Origin: Desulfobacterales bacterium
Lineage (GTDB): Bacteria; Desulfobacterota; Desulfobacteria; Desulfobacterales; JAUCGF01
Direction of reading: 5' to 3'
Length of the DNA: 16,984 bases
Assembly (NCBI GenBank): GCA_029940345.1
Contig: JAOZRC010000034.1
Span: forward strand, 1-16,984
Shown: in pieces, positions 13,324-16,984 of the stretch
Position numbering within the stretch: the first letter of the stretch is position 1
Layout of the letters: each line of letters starts with the position of its first letter
The notes under the pieces: model-generated
What the model was told of the DNA's origin: nothing
What the model saw: only the letters and a program-made list of their open reading frames with translations
Databases searched by the model: none
Position numbers and translations under genes: made by a program

Positions 13324-16214
13324 TATATCTCCTTTTCATCAGGTCTGCCAAGGGTGTTCAGCATATGGCTGACACTCCCAACAACGCTCAGGCAGATCGC
13401 CAATTCAAATATCATTGAAGCGCTCAAATGAATCCCCTTGGGCAGGGGCAGCCCTAAAAGCTTGCCAAAATCCACCGGCGAAAAGTAATGACCATTGATA
13501 AACAGGCCGCCTGCACCCGAGAGAATGGCCAGAAGAATTCCCCAGCCGATCAGGCCGGAAGGCTTGAGCCATACCAGGCGACTCCGAATTTCATGATAGC
13601 CGAACACGATGTATTGGAACCCGATGCCGATGCTGATGATCACCCCCGCGGTAAAGCCGTCACCTGGCTGGTCATGTCCGTAGAGGATGTCACAAACGCC
13701 GATTACAAAGGTCAAGGGAAGCATAACCTGGGCCAACACCCGCATAAGTGGCGTCATTTTTCCACTGCTCATGCCTACGGAGCTGATGGAATGAATGTCA
13801 GAAGATAAGGCCGGCTTCCCGGAAGGATCCGTATCCTTAAATTTTTTGGCGGCAAACCGGATCAGGGTATAGATACCCAGTCCGGCGATACTGAACACCA
13901 CAATCTCAAAAAGAGTATCCATCCCCCGAAAATCCGTCAGGATCGTTCCCACAATACTGGTAGAACCAGTGGTAAGCTTGGTGTTGTCCTTGAAAAAGGG
14001 AGCCAGTTCACTGACACGGGGGCGGGATAATAATGCTGCAAGGGACATGAACATGACAACCAGGCCAAAGGCGCCGCTGATCAACCCGTCTCGCAAGTGG
14101 TCAGGTCGATTGCCTTTAAAGGATAAATTTTGGATGGCGTTTAACTTTTCCCGGGGCAGTCGGGAAAGTGCCAGCACCAGGATGATCACCAGCAGGATAT
14201 CCACAACAATTTGCACCAGGGCCACATCCGTGGCCGGTTCCAAAGCCATGAGCACAGCAACCCCAAGGCCCGAAGCCCCAAAGGCCAGGATCGCATGAAA
14301 ATCGTCAGGCAGAATAATGCAGGCAAATGAAGTCCCACAGATCAAAAAAAGTGCGATAATCCTGAGCAGGGCCAGCTCGCCCGCCATTGTAAAAGAGGGC
14401 AGGGTAAGGGCATGAATATTCATGGATGGTGGAAATCCGCCAAACACAACAATCAGTCCCAGGACGCCAGCCAGAATGGTCACCAGGTATATCCTTAATT
14501 TACCCTGCTGCAGGCTGACCGCCTTTGCCGCCATAGCGTCAATTCCGTTGATGACGGCAGTAAAGGCTTTATTTAAGGTGTTTGTTATTTCCAGGTAAAG
14601 CAGCAATGCGATAATCTTCTCGCGGTAAACGAACATCACAAGCCCTATGGAAATGGCAATGATAGATAACACAAGGGGGGCGTTCAGTCCATGCCAGAGA
14701 GCCAAACTTATCTTGACTTGAGACCCGAAAGCAGCCTCGGCCGCATGAGCCAGGAGGATGGCTTCCTCCCTAAACCCTGCAAACTGACCCTGGAACAGGG
14801 AAAGCGATGCCGGAACCGCCGGTGCCAGTAGCATAATCCAGGGAGGATCATGGGCTTTGATTCCCGGATCCCTGGTAGCGCCCATAAACGTGTCCCAGAT
14901 CAGCCGGCCGGAAATAGCCAGCATAAGCGCCCCTGCCAGCACACTGGACAGGCAGAAAAACCAGCTCACAAGCTTGGGAAGGGTTGGGTGCAGGGCGGTT
15001 GCCAAAAGGGTTTCTTTCGCCAGGAACCCAAACATGGGAGGCAGCCCTGCCATGGAAAGGGCCGCAATGACGGCAATACCAAAGGTAAACGGCATGGATT
15101 TCCTGAGGCCACCAAGTCGGTTGATATCCCGGGTGCCGGTCTCATGATCCACAATGCCGGCCACCAGAAACAAAGCGCTTTTATACAAGGCATGGGCCAG
15201 TATCCCGATGATCAGGGCCTTAAAGGAAATGCTCATTTCCTGGCCGATCATCATCATGAGGATACCCAACTGGCAGATGGTGGAATAGGCCAGAATGGCT
15301 TTAAGATCGGTTCGCTTCAGCGCTAGGATGGCTCCGGTCAGCATAGTGGCCATGCCTACAAAAGTTAGGAGCCAGAACCAGGTCTCGGTAAACCCCAGAA
15401 CCGGATTCAAGCGGGCCATCAAATAGATGCCGGCTTTTACCATGGTGGCCGAATGCAGGTAGGCGCTGGCCGGGGTGGGAGCGCTCATTGCATCGGGAAG
15501 CCAGGTATGAAACGGAAACTGGGCGCTTTTGGTAAAAGCGCCAAGCGCCACAAGCCCCAGCACCAGAAAATAAAGGCTGCTTTCCCTTAAGGTTTCCCCG
15601 CTGTTCAAAATGATAATAAACCGGGAATCATCGGTCAGATGGGTGATGATAAGAAAACCAAGCAAAAGAGCGATCCCGCCGCCCCCCGTGATGAAAAGCG
15701 CCTTAAATGCACCTTTGCGGGCCGCCTCATCCGTATAATTATAGGCCACAAGCAAAAAGGATATAATGCTGGTGCCTTCCCAGAAAACAAAAAGGGTCAA
15801 AACATCCCCGGCCATGATAAGGCCCAGCATGGCCCCCATGAACATAAGGAGATAGGTGAAAAACCGCCAGACACCTGTTGCGGTTTTAAAATACTGTCCG
15901 GCATAAATGACCACCAGGGTGCCAATGAGTGTGATCAACAGCGCAAAAAAAGCGCTGAGGCTGTCCAAATAAAGGCAGCTTCGAAGTCCCAAAGACGGCA
16001 ACCAGAGGATTTCCCATGTATAGGCGGCATTGGTCTCAAGCCAGGGAAGTTTGGTCAATATCAGGATAAAGGCGCTCAAAGGCGCAAGGCTGAGAATCAG
16101 GCCGGTCTTTGAGGGTGTCAACCGGCGGCTGATCCGGGGATGACCCGATAGGGCTGCAAGGATTGCGCCGCCAAAAATAATAAGGATTGGTAAAATTAAG
16201 CTGGCATCAGGCAT
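13323..16214 (-). CDS. mnhA: fused Mrp antiporter subunits MnhA and MnhB
   Basis: This 963-aa protein joins MrpA and MrpB in one chain, as in the PhaAB type (group 2) Mrp operons, for example of rhizobia. Residues about 1-480 are the NuoL-like part with the ion-path residues Glu146 (FVFWEGTSI), Lys229 (FTKSAQFPFHTWLPD), Lys260 (ATMVKAG) and Lys345 (HALYKSALFL). Residues about 560-810 are the MrpA C-terminal membrane domain (DVALVQIVVDILLVIILVLAL). From about 818 the MrpB domain begins (MTPLMRVLAQVMLPL), with its hallmark GHDQPGDGF near 845-853. The complex exchanges cytoplasmic Na+ or K+ for H+ and supports salt and alkali tolerance. The ATG at 16214 lacks a clear ribosome site, and no other start fits better. 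It is the first gene of the operon, which runs leftwards. Confidence 0.94.
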   Translation of the reverse strand: MPDASLILPILIIFGGAILAALSGHPRISRRLTPSKTGLILSLAPLSAFILILTKLPWLETNAAYTWEILWLPSLGLRSCLYLDSLSAFFALLITLIGTLVVIYAGQYFKTATGVWRFFTYLLMFMGAMLGLIMAGDVLTLFVFWEGTSIISFLLVAYNYTDEAARKGAFKALFITGGGGIALLLGFLIITHLTDDSRFIIILNSGETLRESSLYFLVLGLVALGAFTKSAQFPFHTWLPDAMSAPTPASAYLHSATMVKAGIYLMARLNPVLGFTETWFWLLTFVGMATMLTGAILALKRTDLKAILAYSTICQLGILMMMIGQEMSISFKALIIGILAHALYKSALFLVAGIVDHETGTRDINRLGGLRKSMPFTFGIAVIAALSMAGLPPMFGFLAKETLLATALHPTLPKLVSWFFCLSSVLAGALMLAISGRLIWDTFMGATRDPGIKAHDPPWIMLLAPAVPASLSLFQGQFAGFREEAILLAHAAEAAFGSQVKISLALWHGLNAPLVLSIIAISIGLVMFVYREKIIALLLYLEITNTLNKAFTAVINGIDAMAAKAVSLQQGKLRIYLVTILAGVLGLIVVFGGFPPSMNIHALTLPSFTMAGELALLRIIALFLICGTSFACIILPDDFHAILAFGASGLGVAVLMALEPATDVALVQIVVDILLVIILVLALSRLPREKLNAIQNLSFKGNRPDHLRDGLISGAFGLVVMFMSLAALLSRPRVSELAPFFKDNTKLTTGSTSIVGTILTDFRGMDTLFEIVVFSIAGLGIYTLIRFAAKKFKDTDPSGKPALSSDIHSISSVGMSSGKMTPLMRVLAQVMLPLTFVIGVCDILYGHDQPGDGFTAGVIISIGIGFQYIVFGYHEIRSRLVWLKPSGLIGWGILLAILSGAGGLFINGHYFSPVDFGKLLGLPLPKGIHLSASMIFELAICLSVVGSVSHMLNTLGRPDEKEI

Positions 16215-16430
16215 AAATAGCGATTGTCAGAGCCTTTCTTTTTGTACGGTGAAAATTATTTGAGTGTAACCTTTTTGGGTAGGGTGGGTGTAGTGAAGCG
16301 AAACCCACCAAATACCAGTAAACTTAATACATCCTTCTTTTGGGGCTGTCAAGACGTTTGCTTTTGCATAGCCTCCAACACCCGTAGCGCTGATGGCCCC
16401 GCTCAATTCCGGATATAGAGTGATGTGGCG
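16215..16430. other. upstream region of the Mrp locus
   Basis: This 216-nt stretch lies between the pseudogene end and mnhAB. It carries a short palindromic repeat (16280-16310) and a TTACAC ... TACAAA pair on the minus strand that is only a weak promoter match. A minus-strand open frame continues through here without a stop from 16418, but it resembles no protein I know and crosses the repeat, so I do not call it a gene. Confidence 0.35.
16280..16310. repeat. short palindromic repeat GGTGGGT...ACCCACC
   Basis: GGTGGGT (16283-16289) pairs with ACCCACC (16303-16309) around GTAGTGAAGCGAA. The unit begins TAGGGTGGGT and fits the widespread repeat style GTAGGGTGGGTTTCG-n-CGAAACCCACC. It lies about 66 nt upstream of the mnhAB start. 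Confidence 0.6.
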
Positions 16431-16923
16431 TTATTTCTCCAACCACGCTTCCGCAAGCCGGACAATTCCGTTTCTGAATTTTTCAATGCCCTTGACATTC
16501 GGTTGCGCAATGACATGATAGCGTCGGCCGCCGCGATAGATGATGGGGACGTCCGCATTAAGCAGCGTGGCAATATCGCGCAACATTTGCCTGCGTTTTT
16601 CAGGATCGGTTTCCATGCGCTGGGCCACAAGCAATTTGTTCATTTCCGGGTTGTTGTAGCCGGAAACATTCATGCGGCTTTTAGAGTGGAACCCGGCGAA
16701 AAAATAGGGACCCGGGTCAGTCGCATATAGCAAATCCGCGCGTTTTCAGCACATCAAAACCTGCAAATTCGTTTTCGGCGCCGAATACCAGCGTTCCGCC
16801 ATGCTTTTGCTCATCAGCCTGCGTTGGCAGTGTAAGGCCTCTGACTGCAAAGACAAGCACAGCAAGAATCGTTAAAACCGCCCCGCGCTGCTTCTGTTTA
16901 ACCGCTTCGATTTTCGTTGACAC
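16431..16923 (-). pseudogene. peptide/nickel ABC transporter substrate-binding protein, internally deleted
   Basis: The 5' part (GTG at 16923 to a stop at about 16717) encodes a signal peptide (hydrophobic AVLTILAVLVFAVRGLTLP) and the mature start HGGTLVFGAENEFAGFDVLK, typical of family 5 solute-binding proteins (SBP_bac_5). The 3' part (about 16735 to 16431, another frame) encodes the C-terminus: YATDPGPYFFAGFHS, SGYNNPEMNKLL, TDPEKRRQMLRDIATLLNAD, VPIIYRGG and a normal end. Family members have about 500-550 residues; only about 165 remain, so roughly 370 central residues are missing. The two parts meet near 16717-16733 around TTGCTATATGCGAC and are out of frame. This looks like a deletion with frameshift, leaving a non-functional gene. 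Confidence 0.8.
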
Positions 16924-16965
16924 TCTTTTCGGCTACCAACATAAGCCAGGACACTAAATGCAGTC

Positions 16966-16984
16966 GTAGGTTGGGTTGAGGAAC
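16966..16984 (+). repeat. partial palindromic repeat at the right edge
   Basis: GTAGGTTGGGTTGAGGAAC opens like the repeats at 5695, 10763 and 16280 (GTAGG-T-TGGG). The other arm would lie beyond the window, so its palindromic nature is not verified. Confidence 0.4.

Noticed and set aside
14850..15326. Long plus-strand open frames opposite mnhAB (also at 15639-16112 and 11729-12214)
   Set aside because: They are antisense to clear Mrp genes, rich in His/Gln/Gly/Lys as expected from reading hydrophobic membrane-protein codons backwards, and resemble no known protein.
16224..16418. 64-codon plus-strand open frame and the minus-strand open frame upstream of mnhAB
   Set aside because: Both run through the short palindromic repeat, have no ribosome site and match nothing known.
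1..16984. CRISPR arrays, tRNA or rRNA genes, complete insertion sequences
   Set aside because: I looked for regularly spaced repeats, cloverleaf-like or conserved rRNA segments and transposase motifs on both strands and saw none; detection by eye could miss a lone tRNA.

Overview
The window looks like chromosomal DNA from a Gram-negative anaerobe, most likely of the Desulfobacterota (Desulfobacteraceae-like). The reasons are the three-part DHH-CBS-tRNA nucleotidyltransferase fusion, the TrpRS/ScpA neighbourhood, a group-2 type Mrp antiporter with fused A and B subunits, and several kinds of short palindromic repeats. The taxonomic call is inference from gene content; no marker RNA gene is present.

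Layout from left to right. (1) Positions 1-177 hold a sigma-54 promoter firing leftwards out of the window, with nested inverted repeats behind it. pilC (type IV pilus inner-membrane platform, minus strand) ends at 178, so the unseen gene to the left is probably a pilus gene, perhaps a pilin. (2) A plus-strand cluster runs from 1879 to 6438: the DHH-CBS-nucleotidyltransferase fusion, trpS overlapping it by 8 nt, then scpA after a perfect 29-bp palindrome. scpB, often next to scpA, is absent here. (3) A 240-nt convergent gap holds two different inverted-repeat elements, followed by proC on the minus strand. (4) A plus-strand pair encodes a predicted lipoprotein and a divergent MscS-type channel, joined by a TGATG overlap, and is followed by an unrecognised 103-aa protein. 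(5) From 9972 to 16214 on the minus strand lies a complete Mrp (Mnh/Pha) cation/proton antiporter locus in the order mnhAB-mnhC-mnhD-mnhE-mnhF-mnhG. A 309-bp gap with a composite palindromic element separates mnhE from mnhF. Imperfect direct repeats sit on both sides of mnhFG. (6) At the right end is an internally deleted pseudogene of a peptide ABC transporter substrate-binding protein.

Most genes are recognisable housekeeping or transport genes: tRNA maturation and charging, chromosome condensation, proline synthesis, osmotic response and cation/pH homeostasis. The MscS-type protein and the Mrp antiporter would both suit an osmotically variable or saline habitat, but that link is inference. 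I did not find a convincing new multi-gene system. The parts most worth a second look are the repeat-element architecture (around mnhE/F/G, trpS/scpA and scpA/proC), the lipoprotein-MscS pair whose MscS lacks the usual pore helix, and the sigma-54 promoter at the left edge. By spot counts of sequence lines, the Mrp and pseudogene part is richer in GC (roughly 47-58%) than the left part (roughly 35-48%).
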